Part shown: one piece after another, positions 17,846 through 27,176 of the stretch
Numbering within the stretch: the first letter of the stretch is position 1
Layout of the letters: each line of letters begins with the position of its first letter
NCBI GenBank assembly: GCA_958295825.1
Contig: OY282375.1
Coordinates: 1,721,489-1,785,488 of the forward strand
From: an uncultured Candidatus Entotheonella sp.
GTDB lineage: Bacteria > Tectomicrobia > Entotheonellia > Entotheonellales > Entotheonellaceae
Reading direction: 5' to 3'
Length of the DNA stretch: 64,000 nt
Translations under genes and position numbers: made by a program
The notes under the pieces: model-generated
Databases searched by the model: none
What the model saw: the letters and a program-made list of their open reading frames with translations, nothing else
Told to the model about the DNA's origin: nothing

Positions 17846-18994
17846 CTAAGAAATGCCCACGGACGTGCGTAAGGTGTCAAATTGTGCCGCTTCCCAAGCC
17901 TGATAGTCTCCCGGTACCCGCCAAAATTCCTGCCATGCAGCATTGAGAATACCGGCAATCCGTGTCTGCGAATCTGGTTTTGCCGTCACCATGCCCATCC
18001 CTTCAACGCTCTGCTTCGTCGCCCCGACAATCTCAGAAAGCAGGGTGTCTGGGTAAGCCTGCCGATACTCAGCTGTTGGACGATAGCCCATAACCTTATT
18101 GAACTCCTGCCAAGCCGTTTCAATCCGATTTCTTTCCGCCTCGAATCCAGCCATCGCCAACATCATCAATACCGCACGCATCCTGGCGTCATCCGCCGGA
18201 TGCGTTGATGTCGAAGTCAGTGGCGTTTCATAGGGGTCGCCGCCACGTTTGACGCACAGGTGATAGTGAGACCAGGCAAAGGCTGGCCCTGTTGTCAGCA
18301 CGCCGAACAAGTCGCAGAAAAGTTCCTGCATCCAGAATTTGATCCAACAGGTGCGCCATAATTGGAGCTGGTAGAGCTTGCTCTCCGAGTTTGGCAAACG
18401 ATCAGCGGCTGCGCCGGCGTCGCGGAAATGCCTTGCCGCCTCAAACAAACATCGCTTGTAAGTAGCATGATACCCTTCGAGCATCGGCAAATCGGCGCTC
18501 TGCTTCTGATGAAAGGGATGGCAAAGCTCGTGATAAATATCGGGCAGATGAAGGAGAAACCGACTCTCCATTAAAGGCAAGCATAGAAGATTGAAGTCTT
18601 GGTATATGTGGAAGTAATCCTGGGATATACGGCTGACGACCGGAGGAATTAGAGGGTATTTGATTTCGCGGCAAATATCCGTGATCAGGCGGTTGAGGAA
18701 ATCATCGTCCTGACTCACCCTGCTGAGGGCGAATACGCCGACGCTTTCAACAACTTCGAGTTGTTCCGCGAGGCGTTTGAACTCCCTCACGCGTCGAGGA
18801 GTTTGTAGTACTGTATCGACGATAGTTTCCTCAGCGAGGCGTTGAAGAGCCACCTGTGTGGCGTCAAGACGTGTCAAACATATTTGACGCAGGCCATCAT
18901 ATTCCCGCCGATACGGTCCCTGCACGATTTGACGCAGTTGTCGCGCCCGTTCCAACAGCTGACCGATTGATCCCATGAGATAGGATTCAATCAT
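17846..18994 (-). CDS. Putative zinc metallopeptidase (HExxH), last gene of Argonaute operon
   Basis: The ATG at 18994 shares one base with the upstream gene's TGA, so the two are translationally coupled. The 382-residue product has a helical N-terminal half and then the zinc-protease signature HELCH (DIYHELCHPFHQ, about residue 184). A downstream acidic motif (MQELFCDLFG) could give the third ligand, and STHPADDARMRAV follows. The HExxH/ExxxD/THP arrangement resembles uncharacterised metallopeptidase-like families. Its place at the end of a pAgo operon suggests a role as effector or accessory factor, which is inference. Confidence 0.7.
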   Translation of the reverse strand: MIESYLMGSIGQLLERARQLRQIVQGPYRREYDGLRQICLTRLDATQVALQRLAEETIVDTVLQTPRRVREFKRLAEQLEVVESVGVFALSRVSQDDDFLNRLITDICREIKYPLIPPVVSRISQDYFHIYQDFNLLCLPLMESRFLLHLPDIYHELCHPFHQKQSADLPMLEGYHATYKRCLFEAARHFRDAGAAADRLPNSESKLYQLQLWRTCWIKFWMQELFCDLFGVLTTGPAFAWSHYHLCVKRGGDPYETPLTSTSTHPADDARMRAVLMMLAMAGFEAERNRIETAWQEFNKVMGYRPTAEYRQAYPDTLLSEIVGATKQSVEGMGMVTAKPDSQTRIAGILNAAWQEFWRVPGDYQAWEAAQFDTLRTSVGIS

Positions 18995-19359
18995 CAATGC
19001 CTCCAGAGGCGGCGAGCTAGCTCCGCGCGTTCCTGTTCGAGTCTCTGGGCAAGAGCTTCCAACTGTTTCTGAGCGCTGGCATCGACTTGGCCATTGAGGA
19101 GGCACTTACCAAGCTGTTGCAGACCCGCCAAGGGCTCGCCGGTGTTTGACCGGAGCAAGCCGTCCAAGACCAGCGCCTCAAGGGACAGTGATTCGAGACC
19201 TTGATCACCGGCATCCATGAGAAGCTGACCGAGTTTTTTCTGATCTGGGCCAAGTGGACCGGTCAACCCCTGTGTCAACTGTTTGATGACCCTGTCTATC
19301 ATTTCCCCATAAGCCTCGACATCGGTGTAAACACCGGTCAGTAAACTCAAATCACTCAT
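18994..19359 (-). CDS. Small helical protein of the Argonaute operon
   Basis: This 121-residue, Leu- and Gln-rich protein (IDRVIKQLTQGL, LEALAQRLEQERAELARR) is predicted to be all-helical with a coiled-coil end. Its start overlaps the pAgo stop by four bases (ATGA), and its stop overlaps the next start. I do not recognise a family. It may bridge the Argonaute and the HExxH protein. Confidence 0.7.
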   Translation of the reverse strand: MSDLSLLTGVYTDVEAYGEMIDRVIKQLTQGLTGPLGPDQKKLGQLLMDAGDQGLESLSLEALVLDGLLRSNTGEPLAGLQQLGKCLLNGQVDASAQKQLEALAQRLEQERAELARRLWRH

Positions 19360-20504
19360 GTTGCCACCTCCTGAAGATGAGCGTTTTCAAATTCAATGGC
19401 GTCCTGATCGTATTCCGCGGCTTCGTCGAATAGGCTGCGATCGCAAAGCTTGATCGAAATTGGCAGCCGCATCGCGCCTTCTGGCCGGGTCCACGTCAGG
19501 CAACTAAGCGCAAAAACATCGGACAGGCAGTGTTCGATGGACATCTCTCCAGCCGCCCGCCGGATGTGTAGCGGATTGGCTGTCCCCGGAATTCGGAAGG
19601 GGTATCCAGTGGTGCAGACATAGCCTTCGTCTGGAGCGGTTTGCACCCAATTGCCGACCATCGGATTTTCCACATGAAGCCCGGTCCCGCCTCCTGACGG
19701 CTTTACATCGAACAACCGCAGCGGTGCTGGCGCAGTTTTGGCGATCTCGACGACAGTGAGTCGCCAGCCCGAGTCGAGGCAATCCTCTACGACAAGCTGG
19801 CTGCACGCTTCCTTTAACCCTTCAATTTCAGACAGCCAAGCACGCCCGTCACGATGGATGACGATCTGTTTCGGACGCTGGCTGAAATAGGATTTCTCTC
19901 TACGGATGAGGTCGCTTACGAACTGCGCAACTTGGTTCTTGAGCAGTTGCTCCTTTTGCCGCGACGGACTCGTGGAGAATCTGACGATCTTTCCGCCGTC
20001 GGCAATCAGGGTGAAGGCGGCGGTGTTATTCTTCACGTCAATCCCTATCACCACGTCCGCATGCAAGGATGTGTCGAGGACAAACGGCCATTTCCCATTG
20101 GCAAGCAGTATCTTGTTGAGCGCGACATTGCGCAGGTAGCTGGAGAAACGTGCACGCTCACCTTCCTTTACCACGTAACGCGTTGCGTCACCCCGTATCG
20201 TGCTACCGTATGCCTTCTTTGTCATGTCCGTGTGAATTACGGCCGCACTGAGGTCGAACTGACGAGGGAATTCCTTCGTCGTCCACGCCACCAATTGGTC
20301 CGCCGACCGCGGGCGGCGCTCATATCGGTGTACCATCACGAGCGCATAACCCGGTTTAACATGTGAGCTTCCCAGAGCCTCTCTAATCGCATGGGACTGA
20401 CCAACAAAATCATGTCTGGTATTGAGATCGTCATAGACAATGACTTCAGGATCATAACCGCCGCCACCGGGATAGAGGCCATCTACCTGTGCCTTTAGAG
20501 CCTT

Positions 20505-21440
20505 GAGGCTGTTTCATAACTACCTGATGATAGTCACAAGCAAATGAGTTAGAAGCCATTGAGAAGCTTATTCAGCGTTATCAGCATGCACGCGATATGA
20601 AAGAAACCGCGGTAGACCTCAATATATCGATCCCAGCGCACCACCAAGCGACGAAAATTGCCCACCCAGGAAATCGTTCGCTCAACTTTCCAACGACGTT
20701 GGTAACGGCGCAGCTTGCGACCATCCTGCAAGGAGGCTCGTTTACGGTTTCTGCGATGCGGGCAAATCAAATCAATGCCCCGAGACCGCAGACGCTGGCG
20801 AAGGGCGTCTGCGTCCGCCGCCTTGTCATCAATGAGGCGCGCGGGCTTTTGGCGAGGCCGACCGCGGCCACGACGCGGCACCGACACCTGTGTCAAGGCC
20901 CGCTCGATCAAGGTCACTTCCGCTGCGGACGCCGATTCCAGGAGGTTTCCCAGAGGAACACCTTGGCCGTCTGCCACCACCATCCACTTCGTACCTTTGC
21001 CCTTCTTGGTAGGGCCGACGCAAGGCCCCCTTTTTTGGCCGGGGCAAAGCTGCCGTCGGCAAAGGTTTCGGCCCAATCAAGCTGTCCTTGGCGGTCAAGT
21101 TGCGCCAGAAAGGCGCGCCATGCCTTAAGCCACACCTCTTGTTCCTCCCAGAGGCACAGACGACGCCAACAGGTGCTGGGAGAAGGATAGGACGCTGGCA
21201 GGTCTTTCCAGCGGGCGCCGCTGCGAAGGACCCACAAGATGCCCTCGAAGCAAGGGCGATTGGGGATTGGTTTGGGTCCACCCCAAGGCGAGGCTTGGGG
21301 TTTGGGCAGGAAGGGAGCGATTTTTTCCCACTGCTCATCGCTTAGTTCACTCTTATGGCGGTTCATATCAGGCCTCCTTTGAGCCATTGATTGCATACCA
21401 AAAGGAGGCCTCATGGTAAATTAAGTTATGAAACTGCTTC
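20505..21440 (-). mobile_element. IS5-family (IS427-like) element inserted in the Argonaute gene
   Basis: The ends are imperfect inverted repeats: GAGGCTGTTTCATAACT at 20505 and GAAGCAGTTTCATAACT reading inward from 21440. TT flanks both sides, consistent with the 2-3 bp duplication of the IS427 group. A 159-bp left-end fragment of the same element is at 45169-45327. Confidence 0.9.
20549..21366 (-). CDS. IS5-family transposase, two frames with a likely programmed frameshift
   Basis: The first frame (from ATG 21366, MNRHKSELSDEQWEKIAPFL) carries the N-terminal HTH and the first DDE Asp (WAETFADGSF). The second frame continues with TKWMVVADGQGVPL to RRWKVERTISWVGNFRRLV and ends at 20549. The shift falls on an A6G5 slippery run (minus strand of 21026-21036), typical of IS427-group ribosomal frameshifting. 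The transposase may therefore be functional. Confidence 0.88.
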
Positions 21441-22631
21441 TTGAGAAACTGTGAGCCATAGCTATTTTCAACACTCCTGGGCCACACGAGATATTGCCGA
21501 TCAAGGAGACTCTGCTCAAAGAAACCTGCTTTTTCGTCCTTCAAGCATGTCAGCCTGCTCCGTCCATAATCTTTGATCGTTGCGCACGCATTGGGCTCAT
21601 TTCCCTTAAGTGACAGCGTTATGTTGTTGCCGAAACGCAAGTTGGGTGGCGAGAACGGTTTCGTTCTTGTACGCCCCGCTTGGTCCGAAACCGAGAGAGC
21701 GACGTTTCTGACCGGCACCTGTCTCAGGAACATTTTAACGAGTCGATTAATCTGGGGATGCCTGTCACAAGGCTCAATGACAGTCTCACGCTGGTATCTT
21801 GCACCCTCTCGGCCGTGCGTGTCTTCGATCAGATAGCAGAGTGCGGTGGGTGCTGAACGCTGTTCCGGTCCATTCGTCCGATAGTAAATCGCAGCACCGT
21901 CCGGCGATAGGTTCGCGATTGAAGCCGGCACGGGTTTCCGGGATTTTCTGTGCAGGTAATCGATCAAACTGACCGGTGCTCCGTCAAGCGGTATCGAAGG
22001 TGTGCCGATGCTCAAGTCGGAGAGTCCGGTAAGAGCAACTTCGAACCAGTTGTGACCCATTTTGTAGACGCATGATCGGCCTTTGAGCGCGTTGATCTGT
22101 TCTCGCCTCGGCGTCGGTAGCGGCGATCTTGAAACAAGTTTACGCCGCAGATCTATGACAAGGCCGAACCCACCCTCCGGGTGTAGAGCGGCACGCACAG
22201 CGAAGCCCTCATAGAGGTCAATCCCGCCAAGTTGTTTCTCCGGTCTCTTAAAAAAGAACGGCTGTCCTGCTCCTGGCTGCCAGAGGCGTGAGTCTTTCCA
22301 GAGCTCGCCCTGAAAGATGAATTGGAGGAAGCGTAGCCTAACGGGATTGAATTCTGGATGGGCATCTGTGAAATCGAGTTCAATTGTATTCCCGGTATCC
22401 CTCAATGCAGCAACAGCTCTGACAAGCATAACGTGATCCGGCAGAACTTCGGACTCGGTGGGAACGACCAAAAAGGTCTCGCCCCCCACGTCATGGGTCG
22501 TCACCGGCGCTTTCATGCCAAAGCTCAGCTGCCGGACGAGCCGTTGGAGATTGCTGTAATAATCTTGGCCGCCTCGGCACAGGCCGGCGATTTGATACAG
22601 TCGGTACGTCGTACTTAACGCATCTAGGCCG

Positions 22632-23600
22632 TCAATACGAAAGCAATTTGTCTCGACCGACATGTGATTTCTCCCAACAAATGGCGCGGAATGCGCAGCG
22701 CTGACAGGTTTCCGCATGAATGGTTGTCTGAAAATCTTCGATATTCAAATCAACGTATTTCCCGCCTTCGGTCAGACAGGCCATCTCGTAGGCGGAATTG
22801 ATCATGTATTCTTCCGCTTCTACGATTTGTTCTTTCTCGAGCGAGTGCTTCCGCACGACGCTGGTTAGGAGCTGGACTTCATAGAGCGCCAATTCCTGAG
22901 GCTGCGTTTCAAAGCCACTTGGAAAATCCCTATGCGGATTGCAGCGACTGAGCGCAATTGCATAAATCGCCAATTGCAGCCAGGCGTCATGTGTACCGAA
23001 GGCATGAACTTTCCAGTCAATGATCGCTGATGGAGCATCGCCACGAAACGCAATCACATCTGGATAGGCGAGCATTGTCACGTCGTTCATTAGTGTGAAC
23101 TGAAGCGCACGTTGCGGAACGATGTAATCGGACGACTTCAGGATATATTTGACATCATCCATCGAGAACAGGTTGACCAGAGCGGTTTCGACCTCACACC
23201 ATGCGCGCTGGATTTCGTGCTTTGGAAGTTCGCCCTGATATTCCATGGCGTGAAAGACTGTGAAATCGTCTCCCTCTTTAGATACTTGCAACCCCAGGTC
23301 GTCGATAGGATGTCCACGACCGTAGGCAAGTTGTCGGTCGAATAAGCCACGGGCGCAGTTCTTCGCGTCTTGCAGAGTGAAGCGGACGCCTCGGTTGAGG
23401 CTCGGAATGAGCGTTTTGGATATTACGTCATCGACAATCTTGCCGCGCCAAGCGCTTATACTTTGGAGCTTGCTAAGCAAATAGACCTGTTTTCGGAATA
23501 GGTCATTGGCTATTGCACTCGCCACGACATTCTTGAAATACCACTGCCGCTGGCACTGGCGAAACGAGCGGCTCGCTGAATAGGACCACCGCATTACCAT
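22632..23600 (-). CDS. PD-(D/E)XK nuclease with Fe-S cluster motif, Argonaute-associated
   Basis: This 322-residue protein begins MVMRWSYSASRSFRQCQRQW, typical of AddB/Cas4-like nucleases with the first cluster Cys near the N-terminus. The active site reads YPDVIAF, then IIDWKV, then the QxxxY-type helix WLQLAIYAIAL. Three further Cys lie near the end (CQRCAFRAIC), completing a four-Cys Fe-S pattern. It starts inside the stop of the Xre gene and overlaps the pAgo start by 32 bases. Similar nucleases occur beside pAgos. It probably processes or degrades DNA. Confidence 0.88.
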   Translation of the reverse strand: MVMRWSYSASRSFRQCQRQWYFKNVVASAIANDLFRKQVYLLSKLQSISAWRGKIVDDVISKTLIPSLNRGVRFTLQDAKNCARGLFDRQLAYGRGHPIDDLGLQVSKEGDDFTVFHAMEYQGELPKHEIQRAWCEVETALVNLFSMDDVKYILKSSDYIVPQRALQFTLMNDVTMLAYPDVIAFRGDAPSAIIDWKVHAFGTHDAWLQLAIYAIALSRCNPHRDFPSGFETQPQELALYEVQLLTSVVRKHSLEKEQIVEAEEYMINSAYEMACLTEGGKYVDLNIEDFQTTIHAETCQRCAFRAICWEKSHVGRDKLLSY

Positions 23601-23959
23601 TACCGCCTCCGCTTCCGAGATCGGATGAACTGTAAATACTCGACGAGCGCCTCCTCTTCTTCCACCGTGACCGCACCAACGCGGGCGGCAAAGTTGCCGA
23701 GAGCGAAGCGCGATTCAACTGATTGAGCTTTCGGCACCGGATAACCAGCTAACTCCATCAAGAGTTCGTAAGGCACCTGATAGAGTTCGGCGAGCTTGTA
23801 GAGGTTCTGCGGCGCTGGCGTCTTTATCTTGCCGTGCTCCAACTGGCTCAGATAGGCGTTGGAGATTCCAGTCACTTCCTCTACGGCCCGGAGTGTCATC
23901 TCCAGTTGGTTTCGCGCTGAGGCTAGAAAGGCACCCAGCTTTTCTGTGGCCTGTTTCAT
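23600..23959 (-). CDS. Xre-family regulator of the Argonaute operon
   Basis: The ATG at 23959 (MKQATEKLGAFL) gives 119 residues with a helix-turn-helix (LRAVEEVTGISNAYLSQLEHG, about residues 24-44). The rest (LYKLAELYQVPYELLMELAGY) is typical of Xre/Cro proteins. The annotated open frame extends much further upstream, past the promoter, so longer starts are unlikely. It is probably an autorepressor of the operon. Its TAA overlaps the nuclease ATG by one base. Confidence 0.85.
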   Translation of the reverse strand: MKQATEKLGAFLASARNQLEMTLRAVEEVTGISNAYLSQLEHGKIKTPAPQNLYKLAELYQVPYELLMELAGYPVPKAQSVESRFALGNFAARVGAVTVEEEEALVEYLQFIRSRKRRR

Positions 23960-23966
23960 GTTGCTA

Positions 23967-23994
23967 AACATACTTACCATGCTAATTATGTCAA
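23967..23994 (-). promoter_or_regulatory. Sigma70-like promoter of the Argonaute operon
   Basis: On the minus strand TTGACA (23994-23989), a 16-base spacer and TATGTT (23972-23967) lie directly before the Xre start, with only seven bases between the -10 box and the ATG. The transcript would be almost leaderless. TTAGCA occurs twice in the same orientation, within the spacer and after the -10 box, and is a possible operator half-site. Confidence 0.6.
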
Positions 23995-24189
23995 GCAGAT
24001 ACATCAATGTAACTGAGGTGCGATGGGCCGAGCTTGCGAGAGAATAACTGGGATTGTTTGCGGTAGGGGAGGTCGCCCCGGTCGCGGCCGGTGTCAACAT
24101 GCCCGCCAAGTTTTGTTCGCAGGGGGTCAACGTACCATGTTCTCACCGTGTCGAAGTGCCGGAAAATGGCCCCTGATCTGAGTAATCAT

Positions 24190-24905
24190 TTACATGGTAC
24201 GATAGATAAAATGGCGTCCCACGGGTCGATGACCGAAAAGTCATCAGCGGCATCATCCACGTCATCCGATATGGGCTGAGGTGGCGCGACGCGCCCGCCG
24301 GCTACGGTCCGCACAAGACCCTCTGCAACCGCTTCGCGCGCTGGAGCAAGGCCGGGGTGTTCGACCGTATCTTTTCAAGCCCTGGCTGCCGAAAGCACCG
24401 CTACCGGGACAATCCTGATCGACAGCACGCACCTCAAGGCGCATCGCACCGCAGCCAGCTTGCTGAAAAAGGGATTCTTTCGCGCTGCATCGGACGCGCC
24501 AAGGGTGGGCTCAACTCGAAACTCATCGCCGTCTGCGATGGCAAACCCATTACCCTGCTATGGGCGGCGGGGCAGGTCAGCGACTACCGGGGGCTGATAC
24601 GGCGTTGCCCGTTCTACCGGACGCCGATGTCCTGATAGCCGACAAGGGCTATGACAGCAACCGGTTGCGCAAGGCTCTCAGCGAGCTTGGGTATCACACC
24701 CTGCATTCCGGGCCGTGCCAACCACAAGGAGCCGATTGCGTACGACACCGAGCTGGACAAGAGCCGTAACCTCATTGAGCGTCTGTTCGGCAGGCTCAAG
24801 GATTGGCACCGCATCGCCACGCGATATGATCGCTGTGCGCACCCCTTCTCCAGCGCCATCTGTATTGCCGTCACGGTTATCTTCTGGTTATGAGCCCTGG
24901 ACTTG
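24190..24905 (+). mobile_element. Degenerate IS5-family copy
   Basis: Fragments of the same transposase as at 48956-49800 are readable in several frames (DDRKVIS-like start near 24231, then GLNSKLIAVCDGKPITLL and NLIERLFGRLKDWHRIATRY). Several frameshifts and missing ends mark it as dead. The right end (TTATGAGCCCTGGAC) has diverged from the terminal repeat. Confidence 0.85.
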
Positions 24906-25137
24906 GCACCCTCTTGGCTCCCTTTGCCAAGATTGCGGACTACGTGCGTGGCGAATCAAGGTGATTGTAGGTGTAAGCGGTCTGAGAACAACGGAAGCGG
25001 TGTTTGAGGAACCGTGTTGTTCCGCCGCCGAGGGCTAAAGGGTGAGCCCACCACTGGCCAGATCAGAATCGAAAGGGTAACCGCCATGAGGTTTTCCGAA
25101 GCTTTCAACAAACAGCAAAGTAAGTCCTGAAACACAT
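24906..25137. other. Intergenic, hairpin only
   Basis: No gene is seen. GAACAAC at about 24986 and GTTGTTC at about 25015 could pair in a 7-bp hairpin, without a clear T-run. Confidence 0.3.
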
Positions 25138-25761
25138 TCAACTCGTTTGCGCCTGCTGCAGCCAGAATCGCCGCAGAAACCGACCGCTGCCGCCTTCAAG
25201 CCTGTCCCGACCGTGCAGCCATCGGCCGTTGTCAACGACCAGCATGCCGCCCGGCTGCAACCGAATACGCCGGTGACCGAACCCCATGGCAAGCAAGCTG
25301 ACAAACATCCTCAGGGCGTGGCGGCCTTCAGTCGTCGCCCGTACCACCGGATACCACAGCGCATAGTAGAGCCGTTCGCCATCCCATACCCGCGCGGTAT
25401 CAAGAACCTGCCGCGGCAACTGTGGCGGCACACGCAATTCGACATCCTGAAGTGCTTTCGCCCCTTCACCCATGAGCGCCAGAACCGCTTGACCGTCGGC
25501 CAGCGCAAGGGCGCCGTCGCGCTCGGCCTGAACCTCGCACCACCAGCCCACCCAAAAAGCCTCCGGGTGATCCGTATGCAGCGGCACTGCCTCGTGCCCA
25601 CTCAGGTACGTGACGGCGCCCTTGCGCTGCCGCACCTCGGTTTCCTGGACAATATATCCGACTCCTGACAGAACTCCCCGCACCGACTCCCATCCGACTT
25701 GGCAGACCGCCAAGCCCTCTTGCTCCAGCCCTGCCCGAATGTCGGCAGAAGCCTCCATCAT
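25138..25761 (-). CDS. TauD-like Fe(II)/2-oxoglutarate oxygenase
   Basis: The ATG at 25761 overlaps the DUF1399 stop (ATGA), so the pair is coupled. The 207-residue protein shows the HxD iron motif (VPLHTDHPEAFW, His62 and Asp64), a distal His in NGRWLHGRDRL and an Arg-rich end (RFLRRFWLQ) suited to binding 2-oxoglutarate. It is shorter than typical TauD (about 280). The partner gene suggests it acts on a protein or small product made with DUF1399. Confidence 0.7.
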   Translation of the reverse strand: MMEASADIRAGLEQEGLAVCQVGWESVRGVLSGVGYIVQETEVRQRKGAVTYLSGHEAVPLHTDHPEAFWVGWWCEVQAERDGALALADGQAVLALMGEGAKALQDVELRVPPQLPRQVLDTARVWDGERLYYALWYPVVRATTEGRHALRMFVSLLAMGFGHRRIRLQPGGMLVVDNGRWLHGRDRLEGGSGRFLRRFWLQQAQTS

Positions 25762-26225
25762 GCCTCCGCCGTTCCTGCCGGAACTTCCGCGGCAATCTCC
25801 GAACAGGCATGCCAGCAGCGGTCCTGGCAATCATGCCAACACTTCATGCCGCTCTGCTCGGCGGCCACGTAGGGCTCCCCGAAAACCTCCTGCCAACGCT
25901 CGGCAGTCTTGGCAAAGACCTGACCGAGAATCACCGCCTCCTCGGGCGTCTTGCCAAAGCCGCCGTCATGGTCCAGGACTCGTCCGAGGTACTTCATGCA
26001 GTCGCGGTAATAGGCAACGGGCGCCTGCATGTGCAGGTGCCAGATCATGTCGATGTCGCGCGTCGGGGCAATGCCCGGCCCCAAGCTGGCGAGATAGAAA
26101 AACCTGCGGTAACGTTCTACCGCCTCGTCCAGTTGTTCGGGAACCCACTCGGACGCCTCAGTCTCCGAACGTCTTGCTGCCTCGTGCAGGTCCACGGAAA
26201 AAACCGGGAGCTCGACCACCTTCAA
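25758..26225 (-). CDS. DUF1399 (GRDP-like) protein with Cys-rich tail
   Basis: The 155-residue protein contains the DUF1399 core: TRDIDMIWHLHMQAPVAYYRDC (about residues 55-76), then GRVLDHDGGFGKTPEE. The His/Asp pattern suggests metal binding. The C-terminus carries two CWHxC units (CWHDC, CWHAC) followed by a short Ala/Glu tail. Other bacterial members may share such Cys-rich ends, but I cannot confirm this. It is followed directly by a TauD-like oxygenase. Confidence 0.75.
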   Translation of the reverse strand: MKVVELPVFSVDLHEAARRSETEASEWVPEQLDEAVERYRRFFYLASLGPGIAPTRDIDMIWHLHMQAPVAYYRDCMKYLGRVLDHDGGFGKTPEEAVILGQVFAKTAERWQEVFGEPYVAAEQSGMKCWHDCQDRCWHACSEIAAEVPAGTAEA

Positions 26226-26690
26226 CTCCTTCTTCTAATTCATGCCACATAAAGCCCTTGCTCGCATCGCTTCTGGAAACGGGTGAGGCTTCAACCTGAA
26301 CGGCGACACGAGACTCCAGTTTCCGACTCGAAGACCCGATGTCCCACTATCTCAATCTCCGTCAAGCGCAGCCCGCAAATCACGCATTCTGGTACAGCCC
26401 CGCCCCTTCCTTCCTTTGATACACCCGTGCATGATCGCGAGGAAACATCGTCCTGCAAATCCTCGGCAACGGCTCCGTCACGTATTCCTCGAACTCATGG
26501 CTCAGTTGTTCACGGAACTCCCGCGTGCCCGCCAGTCCGCACGGACCGGAACCGATGTAGACAAGCGTCTGTTTCAATACCAATTGCATTCAATACTTTC
26601 GTTCCCAAGTCCCTGCCCCGGCTGTCTCTCGCATGACGGCGATGAAAGCAACGCGATATCTCCGTCATGTAGACCTCCGGTCTCCCTGCA
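26226..26690. other. No gene recognised
   Basis: About 465 bases upstream of the DUF1399/TauD pair contain only short open frames with no family resemblance. Any promoter for the pair should lie near 26226-26290, but no convincing boxes stand out. Confidence 0.4.
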
Positions 26691-26935
26691 TCAGACATCG
26701 AACGCCGTGGCAATGACGCCTTCGCCTTTCGGTTCCGGGTCCAGCCCAATCACCTGCTGTGCCCCGAATGCTCGTTTCAGGACCCATGTCCACAGTCCCG
26801 ACCCCGCGCCTACGTCGATGATCCGCGATGTTGGTTCGTCCCGGCACTTTGCGATCAGACACGATGCTTCGGCGGCAGGGGAACGACCAGCCTAGGTTGC
26901 ATACGATCCAATTCTCCACGTCACTGGAGGCCGTC
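26691..26935 (-). pseudogene. SAM-dependent methyltransferase remnant
   Basis: On the minus strand a segment ending at TGA 26693-26691 reads SRIIDVGAGSGLWTWVLKRA, then QVIGLDPE. This is motif I of class I methyltransferases. Just upstream, NLGWSFP in another frame continues as AAEASCLIAKCRD after a shift. Start and C-terminal half are missing. Confidence 0.65.
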
Positions 26936-27089
26936 GTTGCTGTTTTCCTCGACTCGAGCGTCCTGTAGGTAGATGGTAGCATGCGGCACCGCGAAGACCT
27001 CCGCCAGGTCCGACACCGAATACCTACCTGCATCGCACATCCTTCGAAGTTCACGGGCCTGCCTTGGCGGACAGCTAACGTCGCCGGCT

Positions 27090-27173
27090 TGGCGCTTTGC
27101 TTTGCGGAGGCGACAAGGACAGCCAGCAACGCGATATCGAACGCGCCAGGCGCGTGGCGACGGACTGGAGGTA
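27090..27173 (+). pseudogene. HigB/RelE-like toxin C-terminal remnant
   Basis: One frame ends ALLCGGDKDSQQRDIERAR, then RVATDWR and TAG. This is the characteristic end of RelE/HigB-type addiction toxins. No upstream portion is readable. It lies immediately before the antitoxin remnant, the normal toxin-first order of this family. Confidence 0.7.
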
Positions 27174-27176
27174 GAC

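Larger units (their letters stand above)
19356..22663 (-). pseudogene. Long prokaryotic Argonaute, split by an IS5-family insertion
   Basis: Two open segments (22663 to about 21441, and about 20504 to 19356) join in frame once the 936-bp IS is removed, giving about 790 residues. The N-terminal segment carries the N and PAZ-like regions; the junction falls before the MID domain (FLK joined to ALKAQVDGLYPGGGG). The C-terminal segment is PIWI: Asp in VVIGIDVKNN, Asp in IVIHRDGR and a late Asp in SDVFALSCLTWT, consistent with an intact catalytic tetrad. I chose ATG 22663 (MSVETN); ATG 22717 is possible. Guided nucleic-acid interference is the known role of the family. This copy cannot make a full-length protein. 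Confidence 0.88.
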
